Positions 1-8,279 of a stretch of 24,616 bases of DNA are shown here, piece by piece. Made by a program: the position numbers and the translations under genes. Position 1 is the first letter of the stretch. Each line of letters starts with the position of its first letter. Below the pieces are notes generated by a model. It saw nothing but the letters and a program-made list of their open reading frames with translations. It was not told where the DNA came from and did not search any database. Origin of the DNA: Chloroflexota bacterium (GTDB taxonomy: Bacteria; Chloroflexota; Limnocylindria; Limnocylindrales; CSP1-4); NCBI GenBank assembly GCA_021786915.1, contig JAJYMP010000244.1, positions 1-24,616 of the forward strand, written 5' to 3'.

Positions 1-87
1 CCCCGCACGTCGGTCTGGAAGGAGCGCTTCTGGCGCAACGTTCCAGTGACGGCCGCGTGACTGGCGAGCAGCCGCGCGTCGCTCCGT

Positions 88-1518
88 CTAGATCCAGAGC
101 TCCACAGTGACCTCGTCGCCCTCGGCGATACGTTCTCGCCCCGCCTCGATGATCGCGATCCCGTCGGCAACCGCGGCGCCCCGCAGCATTCCCGAGCCAT
201 GGTGGCCGATCGGTGCCGCGACCGCGATGCCACTGACCCAGGTCACCTGCACGGGTACGCATTCCATCCGGCCCGCCCTGTGGACCACTGGTGCATCGGC
301 GCGCGCCGAGATCCGCGGCCGCAACGGTGTGGAATCACCGGCAAGCGAGCGAACGATTGGACGACCGAGAGCCTCGAACCCAATGAGCGCAGCAAAGGGG
401 TTGCCTGGCAGCAGGACGGTCGGCGTCGTTCCCACTCGCCCGAGCGAGGTCGGTCGTCCCGGCTTCAGATCGAGCTGGTGGACCAAGAGCTCGCCACATC
501 CTCGGACAACGGCGATGAGATGGTCGCGAGTGCCAACCGACGCCCCGCCGCTGGTGAGGACGAGGTCGCAGTCGTCGGCGAGCCGCTCGAGCGCGGCTTG
601 AATGGCGTCTGGCTGGTCAGCGACCAGGAGTTGACCGACCACGGCGCCCCCGGCAGCTTCGACGAGCGCCGCGAGCATAGGCCCGTTCGGGTCGATGACG
701 GCGTCCGAGGCGCGAGGGCCGTCACCTGCACACAACTCCTCCCCGGTCACGAGGATCCCGACCCGCGGTACTGCAGCGACGAGAACGGGAGAGACTCCGA
801 GGCCCGCGAGCAGGCCGATCGCGGGGGGGCTGATCCGCGCACCCGCCGGCAGCGCCAGCTCTCCTGCACGGATCTCCTCGCCCGCGCGGCGGACGTGGTC
901 GCCTGATCGCACGACGCCTCCGATCTCCAGCCACCCATCGGACGGTCGGACGCGCTCGACTGGAACGACCGCATCGAAGCCAGCCGGTATTGGCATCCCT
1001 GTGCAGATCGGGTGCGCCGAGCCGATCGGGACGCGGGCGAAATCCACGGGTGCGCCACCTTCCGGAACGGCCCCGCGGGCTTCCTGCGGTTGCAGGTCGC
1101 CCATCCGGACCGCAAAGCCGTCCATCGCCGCGCTGTCGAACGGCGGAAGACTGGTCGTCGCGATCACGCTGCGTTTGAGGATCCTCCCGCCGATCTCCCC
1201 GATCGGGAGATCCTCAGCCGGAAGGGATCCAACCTCGGCCAGCGCAAGGGCCCTCGCCGCATCAAGCGGGAGCAGATGCGCGCATCCGCAGCACGAGTCG
1301 AGGAGGTCGACTGATCTGGCTATCGGACGTCCGCCGTGGCGCTCGCCGGTGTGTGGCCCATATGCCCAGGGGCCTCGCTCCAGGGCATGGATTCGCGGGA
1401 CGATCGTCGTGCATGGCGAGACGAGTGGATCGAGCTCTTCACCGCATTTCAAGGGCGCTGGCCAGCTCGCGGATGCGTTCGGCGCGCTCCTCAGCTGGTA
1501 CGGATGCGTATGCCACAC
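88..1518 (-). CDS. moeA: MoeA-family molybdopterin molybdotransferase
   Basis: MoeA inserts molybdenum into adenylylated molybdopterin in the cytoplasm, the last general step of Mo-cofactor synthesis. Family motifs appear in order: FDSAAMDGFAVR (about residues 127-138), TGMPIPAGFDAVVPVE, VGILVTGEEL, DPNGPMLAALVEA, LTSGGASVGTRDHL, LKPGRP and LLPGNPFAALIGFE, with a MoeA C-terminal domain to the stop. The start is doubtful. Recognisable MoeA begins near residue 84, but no ATG, GTG or TTG lies in frame between the ATG at 1518 and that point. The ATG at 1518 gives an 80-base overlap with the upstream DUF6457 gene and an unusual Cys-rich stretch (SCCGCAH, residues 75-81). A CTG start or an upstream frameshift is possible. 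It is the last gene of the oxidoreductase operon, which fits maturation of the Mo subunit encoded upstream. Product call is firm; the N-terminus is not. Confidence 0.9.
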   Translation of the reverse strand: MWHTHPYQLRSAPNASASWPAPLKCGEELDPLVSPCTTIVPRIHALERGPWAYGPHTGERHGGRPIARSVDLLDSCCGCAHLLPLDAARALALAEVGSLPAEDLPIGEIGGRILKRSVIATTSLPPFDSAAMDGFAVRMGDLQPQEARGAVPEGGAPVDFARVPIGSAHPICTGMPIPAGFDAVVPVERVRPSDGWLEIGGVVRSGDHVRRAGEEIRAGELALPAGARISPPAIGLLAGLGVSPVLVAAVPRVGILVTGEELCAGDGPRASDAVIDPNGPMLAALVEAAGGAVVGQLLVADQPDAIQAALERLADDCDLVLTSGGASVGTRDHLIAVVRGCGELLVHQLDLKPGRPTSLGRVGTTPTVLLPGNPFAALIGFEALGRPIVRSLAGDSTPLRPRISARADAPVVHRAGRMECVPVQVTWVSGIAVAAPIGHHGSGMLRGAAVADGIAIIEAGRERIAEGDEVTVELWI

Positions 1519-1705
1519 CCACGAGGAACGTCGAGATGGGCGCGGAGATCCGCTCGCTCGTGTGAGCGGCGACCCGCGCGAGATCGAGCAGCGCGGCCTG
1601 CTCTCCAGGTGTGATCGTGGGCGTCGATCCAGCCGGGAGGCGGTCCGCGAGGCGGCCGAGCCAGTCCTTCAGCGCAACGGGTTGGTCACTGTCCGGCGTC
1701 GGCAT
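1439..1705 (-). CDS. DUF6457-domain small protein
   Basis: This 88-residue soluble protein resembles the DUF6457 domain, which in other bacteria occurs alone or fused to the MobA-type molybdenum cofactor guanylyltransferase. Visible features are an amphipathic DWLGRLADRL start, the helix TPGEQAALLDLARVAAHTSER, then the SAPISTFLVGVA segment and a charged C-terminal helix. The ATG at 1705 was chosen because AAGGAG lies a few bases upstream; the frame stays open further but the added sequence looks random. The start overlaps the end of the CMD-like gene by 20 bases, and the 3' end overlaps the annotated 5' end of moeA. Its position between a Mo enzyme and moeA supports a Mo-cofactor-related role, which is inference; the biochemical function is unknown. 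Confidence 0.75.
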   Translation of the reverse strand: MPTPDSDQPVALKDWLGRLADRLPAGSTPTITPGEQAALLDLARVAAHTSERISAPISTFLVGVAYASVPAEERAERIRELASALEMR

Positions 1706-2093
1706 GGCGCGCTCCTTGCGAAGATGAGCGGGCAATCGGTCGCCGCAGTGACTCTGAGTCTTCGGGCTCAGCATCGAGGACCTCACGAGCCCACTGGTAC
1801 GCGGCGGCCGTGGCGGGGAAGCCGGCGGTCGGGACCGCGATCGCAACGGCGTGCAGGAGATCCGCGACCGGGACGCCCTCGCTAAGTCCGCGGCGGACGT
1901 GCGACCGAACGCCACCCTCCGAAGACAAGCCGATGGCGATCCCGAGCTTGACGAGCCGCTGCTCACGCGCGCTCAGCGGCCCGGCCCGCCGGCAGGCGTC
2001 GCCGAGAGCGTCGTACGCTTCGGCGACGCCAGGATGCTCGGCTCGCAGGTCGCGATAGACACGCGGCAGATACGTGCGGCTCGGCTGAGTCAT
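1686..2093 (-). CDS. Carboxymuconolactone decarboxylase-like (AhpD fold) protein
   Basis: This 135-residue protein has the CMD/AhpD helical pattern. Key stretches are LSAREQRLVKLGIAIGLSSEGG, then VRSHVRRGLSEGVPVADLLHAVAIAVPTAG in two pieces, then AAAYQWAREVL. The redox-active CxxC of true AhpD peroxidases is absent (the region reads GGVRSHV), so thiol-peroxidase-partner activity is unlikely. The start at 2093 is preceded by AAAGGAG at good spacing; a longer in-frame ATG at 2153 has no comparable site. The gene lies 105 bases downstream of the catalytic Mo subunit and overlaps the DUF6457 gene, so it is probably co-transcribed. CMD-like proteins often accompany oxidoreductase operons, but its role here is unknown. 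Confidence 0.8.
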   Translation of the reverse strand: MTQPSRTYLPRVYRDLRAEHPGVAEAYDALGDACRRAGPLSAREQRLVKLGIAIGLSSEGGVRSHVRRGLSEGVPVADLLHAVAIAVPTAGFPATAAAYQWAREVLDAEPEDSESLRRPIARSSSQGARHADAGQ

Positions 2094-2198
2094 GAGTTGC
2101 TCCTTTCGGCGGCGATCCGGCCGGACGCGAAGGCCGAGGTCGCGGTGCGCCACTCGGGCCGCCAGGTCGATGATACCGACCCGTCGAGCCAGCCGGCC

Positions 2199-5100
2199 TC
2201 ACGCCCTGTTGGTCGGCCGGCGAGCGCTCGCTCGCGCGTCAGGAGGCGGACCCCAGCGGCGCTCCATCCGCGATCGGAGCGCGGCCGGATCGAGGCCTCC
2301 CTTCGCGGCACTGAGCGCCTGGGCCTGAACCCATTCGCCGTCCTGGGCCGAGAACGGGCTCGACGCAGCCATCGGCGGGCCGGAACCGTAACTGCCGGCG
2401 GCGGCCATGCCCGACGTGTCGGGCTCGCCGATCTTGACCAGCTTGACCTTGGTGGCGCTGAAGGCGCTGTCGCCGGCGATCGGGTCGGTCAGGCTCACGT
2501 CCTTCAGATGGCGGTCCACGCTCATCGCGGGGTTGGGCAGGAGACCCTTGCCCCGGGCCGGCTCGCCCGGGATGACCTGCCCGTCGATCGTGACGTCGCG
2601 GGCGCCGTAGGCCCAGTGACCGTAGTGGAACGAGATGGCGACCGAGCCTGGGCGCAGGCCCTCCACGCTCTTGACCCGGCCCTGGACCGTGATCGGATCG
2701 CCCGAGCCGACCTCGAACGAGCCACCAAAGTCAGGGCTCTCGAGCCGGACGAGGGTGCCGTCGGCGAAGCCGAGCCGGCGGACGTCGACCGCGTTGAGGT
2801 AGACGAAGTTCTCGGGCATGAGCGACATCTGCGCCGAGTAGGTGCCGACCGTTCGCGACTGCGTGCCCCAGATCTCCTTGTAGGTGATCAGATCGAGGTC
2901 GTACTCGGCGGGGAAGGTGACCGGCTCGCCGTCGGAGGAACGAAGCTTCTGGTAGATGGGAACCCCGCTGAAGCGCTCGCCGGTCATCGAATCCTTCGCC
3001 GCCGCGACCGGCTCGCAGTACAGATCGAGGAGCTTGCCCCACGAATGCTTGACGAAGGCGCCGTCGTAGGCGTTCGTGGCGCCCTCGAAGCGGCCGCCCC
3101 GGTTGAGGACGGTCACCACCCGCGACCAGTGCTCACCGGCGATGGCCTGCCAGCGGGCCTCGTCGAAGACGCTCGGTGGCAGGTGGGCGCGGGCCGAACG
3201 GAACATGGCGAACTCGTCGCTGGATGCCGCGGACACCTTGTCGTCGTTCTTGTCGCCCCAGGCGAGATTGGCGACCATCCGCAGGTAGTAGTCCTCGGGC
3301 CGGTCGAGGTTCATGCCCTTGCCAAGGCCATCCGTGCCGAACCCCGAGGTGCCGAGGGCCTTCGCCAGGGCGATGAGTACGGTGTCCATCCCGAGAGCCA
3401 TCTCCTGTCCGTCGACCGAGACGATCTCGGTGAGGGGGGCCGCCGCCGGCTGGCGGAACTTGCTGATCTTGGTGAGCACGACGGGGCTCGTCCCGATCGC
3501 GTTGGACCAGCGCTCGAGATACGAGTAGTCGGGGAACAGGTAGTCGGCGTACATGCTCGTCTCGCCGATCGTGATGTCGGTGGCGATCACGAGCGGGATG
3601 CGTTCCGTGTCACGGAGCATGGCGATCTGGAGGTGGCCCGCCGGCGTTGACATTACGGGCGTGCCGTAATGCAGCCACAGCGCCTTGACCGGGTAGGGAT
3701 ACCCGGCGTAGGCGGCCGGGATGACCTCCTGGAACACGTCGTCGGTCAGCGGGTACCAGGGTCGCTGGGCCGGGTAGCCGCTGAACAGCGTGCTCGACTC
3801 GTAGCTGCCGCTCGCCTCGCGGCTCATCTTGACCCCGAACTTCGTGAGGGCTCCGGGATGAAGGCTGTCGAGCGGGAATGGCTGGCCCTTCTTGCCGCCC
3901 TGGCCGTCCCAGGCGCCGCCACCGGGGACGAGGCCACCGACATGGTCGACGTTGCCGATGAGGTAGTTGAGCGCGATGATCGCCTGGGCCGAGTAGTAGC
4001 CGTAGGTGAACTTGATCGGTCCGCGGTAGAAGTCGATGGCCGCGCGCTTGCCGTGGGCCGTGAACTCGGTCGCGAGGTCGATGATCGTCTGGGCCTCCAA
4101 GCCGCTCTCCGACGCGTAGAACGCAAGGTCCTGCTGCTGCGCACTCTCACGGAGCAGGCGGAAGGCGGTCCTGGCCTCGGCGCCGGCGATGAGGGTTGCG
4201 GCGTCGAGATCGCCGGTGATCGGCGTCGTCGTGTCGTTCGGATCGACCGCCGTCGGCACGCCGCCGACGAGGACGACGAACTGGTCGGCCGTCCCAAGGC
4301 CCGCGGCATCGGCGCGGACGAACTTGCCGGTCGCGGAATTCACGAGCCAGCTGGCATTCGTCCACGACTTCTCGCCGGCTGCCGCCGCCGCGGCGGCGTT
4401 CGCACTCCGCAGGAACGCCTCGTCGTAGCGGGCGTTGTCGATGATCCAGCGGAGCATGCCCATCGCGAGGGCCAGGTCGCCTCCCGGTCGAACAGGGATC
4501 CACCAGCCCTTGGCGGCGCTCTTCGAGAGCCGCGGATCGATGACCGCGATCTTGAGCTTGCCGTCCACGAGCGCCTGGCTGACCCGCGTGGTCAGGGGCG
4601 TGGGACCGAAGTTCGCCTCTGCGAAGCCCGTGCCCCAGAAGATGACGAACTCCGACTGGGTGTAGTCGGGCTTCATGTGGTTCGTGCCCTGCTTCCAGCC
4701 GCCGTCGGGCGGGCTCCACTGGGCGGTCGAGTACTTGAACGCCACGTGGTGCGCCTGCTCGCAGATCGTCGTGTGCCCGAACCAGTTGACCGAGCCGAGC
4801 GACCCGAACGTGAAGCGCTGGGTGATCTTCTCGCGGTCGGGCGAGATCCGGCCGCCGAGCATGACGAACTGGTTGTTCTTCGGGCCGAGGTCGGGATGGT
4901 CGGGGTCGATGAGCAGGTCGAGCCGATCGGCGTACTTGGTCTTGAAGTCGGCCACCGTCATCGTTCCGGCGCGGATCGCCTTGACGTCGGTTGCCATGTT
5001 CTTTGCCAGATCCGGATCGCGCAGGGCGAAGACCTCGCCGAGGCCGGCGATACTGCCGTTCTCGCCGATGTCGGCGAACAGCGCGCCTCCCTCGACGACC

Positions 5101-5573
5101 TCGCGGATCGCCTGGTCGAAGGGGATCGTCCGCCACTTGCCCGAGCCGCGCGGGCCGGCGCGCTTGAGGACCTTGCGGAGCCGATACGGGTCATACAGGG
5201 TTTGGACCCCGGCCTGGCCCTTCGGGCAGATCGAGCCGTCGATCCGGGCGGCATCGCCGAGACCGTCCTCGTAGCCGATCTGGGGCACCAGCGTCATCGG
5301 GCTGTACGGGTTGCCGTCGATCTTCGCCAGCACGCCGTCCAGGTACTTCGTCTTGAGCGTGCATTGGGTGTTGCATTGCAGGCAAGCCGTGTAGATGACG
5401 CTCGCGGGATCGTCCAGCGGATAGAAGGAGGCACCTTCCCCGGCAGCCCCGACCGGACCGCTCGTGGCGAACAGATAGCCGAGATCCCCAAGCAGCGCGC
5501 CGCCGGCCGTCAGCGCTCCCGCCTTCAACACCTGCCGCCGCGAGAGGCCGCTTCCTGTTGGTCGAGTGCTCAT
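2199..5573 (-). CDS. Tat-exported molybdopterin oxidoreductase catalytic subunit (TtrA/ArrA/PsrA-like)
   Basis: This 1124-residue protein is the likely catalytic subunit of a periplasmic Mo-bisPGD enzyme. A twin-arginine signal (SRRQVLKAG, residues 11-19) is followed by a hydrophobic stretch. An N-terminal Fe-S motif uses Cys64, Cys67, Cys71 and Cys116, and the 44-residue gap before the last Cys is unusually long. The segment FGHTTICEQAHH places Cys271 where Cys-ligated family members (PsrA, ArrA, TtrA) bind the metal. The C-terminal part contains a molybdopterin-dinucleotide-binding-like region (LNAVDVRRLGFADGTLVRL). Its length is closer to TtrA (about 1000) than to ArrA (about 850). The start overlaps the stop of the NrfD gene by ATGA, showing translational coupling. 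The substrate could be tetrathionate, arsenate, selenate or polysulfide; the neighbouring ars genes alone do not decide this. Confidence 0.88.
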   Translation of the reverse strand: MSTRPTGSGLSRRQVLKAGALTAGGALLGDLGYLFATSGPVGAAGEGASFYPLDDPASVIYTACLQCNTQCTLKTKYLDGVLAKIDGNPYSPMTLVPQIGYEDGLGDAARIDGSICPKGQAGVQTLYDPYRLRKVLKRAGPRGSGKWRTIPFDQAIREVVEGGALFADIGENGSIAGLGEVFALRDPDLAKNMATDVKAIRAGTMTVADFKTKYADRLDLLIDPDHPDLGPKNNQFVMLGGRISPDREKITQRFTFGSLGSVNWFGHTTICEQAHHVAFKYSTAQWSPPDGGWKQGTNHMKPDYTQSEFVIFWGTGFAEANFGPTPLTTRVSQALVDGKLKIAVIDPRLSKSAAKGWWIPVRPGGDLALAMGMLRWIIDNARYDEAFLRSANAAAAAAAGEKSWTNASWLVNSATGKFVRADAAGLGTADQFVVLVGGVPTAVDPNDTTTPITGDLDAATLIAGAEARTAFRLLRESAQQQDLAFYASESGLEAQTIIDLATEFTAHGKRAAIDFYRGPIKFTYGYYSAQAIIALNYLIGNVDHVGGLVPGGGAWDGQGGKKGQPFPLDSLHPGALTKFGVKMSREASGSYESSTLFSGYPAQRPWYPLTDDVFQEVIPAAYAGYPYPVKALWLHYGTPVMSTPAGHLQIAMLRDTERIPLVIATDITIGETSMYADYLFPDYSYLERWSNAIGTSPVVLTKISKFRQPAAAPLTEIVSVDGQEMALGMDTVLIALAKALGTSGFGTDGLGKGMNLDRPEDYYLRMVANLAWGDKNDDKVSAASSDEFAMFRSARAHLPPSVFDEARWQAIAGEHWSRVVTVLNRGGRFEGATNAYDGAFVKHSWGKLLDLYCEPVAAAKDSMTGERFSGVPIYQKLRSSDGEPVTFPAEYDLDLITYKEIWGTQSRTVGTYSAQMSLMPENFVYLNAVDVRRLGFADGTLVRLESPDFGGSFEVGSGDPITVQGRVKSVEGLRPGSVAISFHYGHWAYGARDVTIDGQVIPGEPARGKGLLPNPAMSVDRHLKDVSLTDPIAGDSAFSATKVKLVKIGEPDTSGMAAAGSYGSGPPMAASSPFSAQDGEWVQAQALSAAKGGLDPAALRSRMERRWGPPPDARASARRPTNRA

Positions 5574-6805
5574 CGTGCGACGTCCTCACGCAGATCCTCG
5601 GAGTCGGTCCCCACGAGTGGCAGGAAGCGATACCCGAGATAGAAGAGAGCGGCCCCGATGGCCAGTACGCCGATGACCACCTGCCATTCGAACAGACTCG
5701 GCAGATACGCGTAGCTGAGCCGGCCACCGATCGGGTCAAGGTAGGCACGCTCGAGGCCCTGGAGCTCGGGGGTGATCAAGCCGGGGATCACGAGATTGAG
5801 CCGGACAGCGAGGAAGGTCACCGCCACGAGCGCCGCCCCGACGCCCCGTGCCGCCAGGCTGCTGCGGGTAAGCAGGATAAGCGGGATAACCACGCCCAGC
5901 AGCCCGTGGACGAGCCAGAACACGTACCAGTACGGCCCGAACAGCACCGAGTTGACGAGGCTGGCCTCCGAGCCGATCTGATACCAGGCCGGGATCGTGA
6001 TCTCCGCGAATTCGAGAATGGACTGCACGACCAGGAGCGCTAGGACGATCCGGGTGAGGGCCGTTACCAACTCCTTCCAGGTCCCATCGCGTCTGGGCCA
6101 GAGGAACACCACAATGGCCGTGACCAGGGCGCCGCCGGACAGCAGGGCGCCGGCGAGGAAGATGATCGGGAAGAGCGCCGTGTTCCAGTACTCGCGGGCG
6201 ATGACGGTCCCGAAGAGCGCGCCCGAGGCGCCGGGGAAGGCGATGGCGAGCGGGACGCCGATCGTGGACAGGCGCCGCAGCCAGCGGTCGTTCCGGCGCA
6301 CCCGCCCAGGGTCGAGGTGGACGACCCTGCTTTGGAGGGCGAGCACGAGCATGCCCAGCAGGAGCACGAAGTAGGCCGTGTAGAGCCAGCCGATCCAGGC
6401 CATCATCGACCGGAGTTGTGGCCGCACGAAGACCTCCACGAAGCGCTCCGGGTGACCGAGGTCGACGAGGATCATGAGAAGGCCCATGATCAGGGTCACG
6501 GCGGCGGTCAGGAGCGCGAGCGGCCCGATCGACTCGAACCGGCGCAACCCGAATGCGTAGCCGAGGCTGGAGAGCAGGAACGCGCCTGCGGACAGGCCGA
6601 CGAAGAAGATGTAGGCGGCGACCCACAGGCCCCAGGGGATGTAGCTCGTGTAGGCAGCCAGCCGATCTCCGAGGAGGATCCGCTGCCCTACGCCGATTGC
6701 CCCGATAACCGCCGCGAGCAGCCACAGGCCGAACAGGCCATAGCGCAGGAGCCCAGGGGATCCTGCGGCGGGGAAGAGCCGACGAGGCTGTGTCTGTGCG
6801 CTCAT
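5570..6805 (-). CDS. NrfD/TtrC/PsrC-type membrane anchor subunit
   Basis: This 411-residue polytopic protein of the NrfD family is the quinone-interacting anchor of complex iron-sulfur molybdoenzymes. Eight or more hydrophobic helices are visible, beginning with YGLFGLWLLAAVIGAIGVG (about residues 22-40). Other family-like stretches are SYIPWGLWVAAYIFFVGLSA, ILVDLGHPERF and FPGASGALFG. No haem-binding CxxCH is present, so it resembles NrfD/PsrC rather than a cytochrome b subunit. It starts 13 bases after the ferredoxin subunit stop, with GAGGAG upstream of the ATG, and its stop overlaps the catalytic subunit start. It would carry electrons between the quinone pool and the exported ferredoxin subunit; direction (reductase or oxidase) is not evident from sequence. 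Confidence 0.92.
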   Translation of the reverse strand: MSAQTQPRRLFPAAGSPGLLRYGLFGLWLLAAVIGAIGVGQRILLGDRLAAYTSYIPWGLWVAAYIFFVGLSAGAFLLSSLGYAFGLRRFESIGPLALLTAAVTLIMGLLMILVDLGHPERFVEVFVRPQLRSMMAWIGWLYTAYFVLLLGMLVLALQSRVVHLDPGRVRRNDRWLRRLSTIGVPLAIAFPGASGALFGTVIAREYWNTALFPIIFLAGALLSGGALVTAIVVFLWPRRDGTWKELVTALTRIVLALLVVQSILEFAEITIPAWYQIGSEASLVNSVLFGPYWYVFWLVHGLLGVVIPLILLTRSSLAARGVGAALVAVTFLAVRLNLVIPGLITPELQGLERAYLDPIGGRLSYAYLPSLFEWQVVIGVLAIGAALFYLGYRFLPLVGTDSEDLREDVAR

Positions 6806-6818
6806 CGATCGATGCTCC

Positions 6819-7796
6819 TCACAGCAGGTAGAAGACCTTTGGCTCGGTGCCGAGCTCTTCCTTGAGGCGCGTGACGTTCGCGCTCGCGGCGAGCTCCGCG
6901 ATGAGTGATGTCGGATCGTTCAGGTCGCCGAAGAACGTCGCCCGTCCGATGCACGTGGTGACGCACATCGGGAGCACTCCCTTGTCGAGGCGATGGGCGC
7001 AGAACGTGCACTTGCGGGCGTTACCGACCGGGCTCGTCGGGAAGACGCCATCGGCCCGACTCCACGCCGCGCCGTATTCGAAGTTCGGGAGGCGCTCGTT
7101 GGACGTGCCGGAGTCGAGAGCGAGGGCCGCGGCGGAGCCGCTCGCCGCGTTGTCGGTCCAATTGGCGCCGAAGTCAAATGTCCGAGCCTGGTATGGACAT
7201 GCCGGGATGCAGTAGCGGCAGCCGATGCAGGCGTTGTAGTCGATCGCCACGATGCCATCCAGACGCTTGAACGTGGCGCCCACCGGGCAGACCGCGACGC
7301 ACGGCGGGTTCTCGCACTGCATGCACGGCCGCGGCAGGAACCGGCGGGTGACATTGGGGTAGGTCCCGATCTCGCTGTCGATCACCGGGCGGTAGACGAC
7401 GCCCGGCGGCAGCTTGTTCTCGATCGAGCAGCCCACGGTGCAGGCGCTGCAGCCGGTGCACTTGCGGGTGTCGATGACCATCCCCCAGCGACGCTGCTGG
7501 ATCGGCTTGGCAAGGGCGCGCTCCAGGTCGCGCTGCATCCGGATGAGGACGTCCTCGTCAGCCTGGGGGCTGATGTGGAGGGCGGGAAGGTCTACGGGCC
7601 GCTTCGTCGGCGTCGCTGCAGCGGGCGCCGCGATAGCAACGCTCTTCAGGCCTACCAGGGGCAGTGCGACGCCGGCGAACGCAGCAGCGGCCGCCTTCAG
7701 GAGGAAGTCGCGTCGTGCCGTCATGGCGCCATCCGGCGGCGCCGCCGAGCTGCCATCCGGACCGGTATCGACGGCCACGCGTCCCCGTTGGTCCAT
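6819..7796 (-). CDS. Tat-exported four-cluster ferredoxin subunit (TtrB/PsrB-like)
   Basis: This 325-residue electron-transfer subunit has a twin-arginine signal ([17 protein letters not shown], residues 26-42) and four cysteine groups typical of DmsB/PsrB/TtrB. They are Cys113/116/119/123, Cys158/161/166/170, Cys190/193/196/200 and Cys263/266/278/282, enough for four cubane clusters. An insertion of about 55 residues lies between groups three and four. The ATG at 7796 was chosen because GGAGGAGAG lies upstream; a later in-frame ATG immediately before the RR motif (residue 25) is an alternative. It is the first gene of the operon, and the upstream 170 bases contain an inverted repeat. A separate Tat signal on this subunit is as in TtrB. 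Confidence in the role is high; the partner substrate is unknown. Confidence 0.92.
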   Translation of the reverse strand: MDQRGRVAVDTGPDGSSAAPPDGAMTARRDFLLKAAAAAFAGVALPLVGLKSVAIAAPAAATPTKRPVDLPALHISPQADEDVLIRMQRDLERALAKPIQQRRWGMVIDTRKCTGCSACTVGCSIENKLPPGVVYRPVIDSEIGTYPNVTRRFLPRPCMQCENPPCVAVCPVGATFKRLDGIVAIDYNACIGCRYCIPACPYQARTFDFGANWTDNAASGSAAALALDSGTSNERLPNFEYGAAWSRADGVFPTSPVGNARKCTFCAHRLDKGVLPMCVTTCIGRATFFGDLNDPTSLIAELAASANVTRLKEELGTEPKVFYLL

Positions 7797-7856
7797 CGTC
7801 AGACTCTCCTCCGTTGGACCGCATCTCACGCGTGTCCGGTCCGGCGCCGACGCACG

Positions 7857-7878
7857 CAATCCAAGTTCAAATGGATTG
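7857..7878. promoter_or_regulatory. Inverted repeat upstream of the Mo-oxidoreductase operon
   Basis: Perfect 7-base arms CAATCCA and TGGATTG are separated by 8 bases, about 60 bases before the ATG of the ferredoxin subunit gene. A GATAAT hexamer (minus strand, 7908-7903) lies just upstream and could be a -10 box. Placement and symmetry suggest a regulator-binding site controlling the operon; the regulator is not identifiable. Confidence 0.4.
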
Positions 7879-7966
7879 TCCCGCTGAGGGTCGGGCTTGC
7901 GGATTATCAGAGCTTGTACTACAGAGGCGTCATAGAGCCAGATGGACCATAAGCACGGTTCCAAAA

Positions 7967-8119
7967 TGGCCCAACGTGAGCAACCACCTCGCCAAGCTGC
8001 GCGAGGGCGGGCTCGTCCGCCCGAGCCGCGTCGTGGCGGACACCCGGCGCGTCTACTACGAGCGCGATGACGAGGCGTGCCGCCAGGCGCTCGACGCGCT
8101 CGGCGAGGTGCTTGGATGA
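7967..8119 (+). pseudogene. 3' remnant of a CmtR-like ArsR-family regulator
   Basis: The last 50 or so codons of a winged-helix ArsR/SmtB regulator survive, from [14 protein letters not shown] to [24 protein letters not shown] and a stop. They match closely, residue by residue, the end of the intact CmtR-like regulator at 22133-22483 (NVSNHLAQLRRAGL and WVYYELDRATCAAALEAL). There is no N-terminal half or start codon, so it is a truncated paralogue or transferred scrap. An ATG at 8116 overlaps its stop (ATGA), as if another gene once followed; that frame has no recognisable domain and closes within a few dozen codons. Apart from this remnant, 7797-8240 holds only the minus-strand operon promoter region and no recognisable gene. 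Confidence 0.7.
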
Positions 8120-8240
8120 CCACCGTCGCCCCTTCGTCGGTGCCGCGTGGTTCCCCCATGACCTGCTGGGCCTCGACGAAGGCGGAGGACTTGCTCCCCG
8201 CCCGTGGAGAGCCGAATCACCCTGAGCGAAGGGCCATTAG

Positions 8241-8279
8241 TCAAACGCATGTTGTACTAACAGCGATTAGAATGGGGCC
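8241..8279 (+). promoter_or_regulatory. arsR1 leaderless promoter with ArsR operator
   Basis: TCAAAC (8241) is followed after 21 bases by TAGAAT (8268-8273) and, six bases later, by the ATG. A near-perfect palindrome TGTTG-tac-TAACA (8250-8262) sits between the two boxes. The same layout precedes arsR2 and arsR3. The short -10-to-ATG distance implies a leaderless transcript. ArsR binding here is inferred from repetition and position. Confidence 0.65.

Noticed and set aside
1275..1300. SCCGCAH near the MoeA N-terminus resembles the C-terminal metal loop of ZntR-type regulators
   Set aside because: Only a few residues match, there is no helix-turn-helix upstream, and the surrounding sequence does not fit a MerR protein.
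1851..5642. Two very long open frames on the plus strand opposite the catalytic Mo subunit
   Set aside because: They are antisense to a clearly recognisable protein, have Arg/Glu/Val-rich shadow composition typical of GC-rich codon bias, and show no domain.
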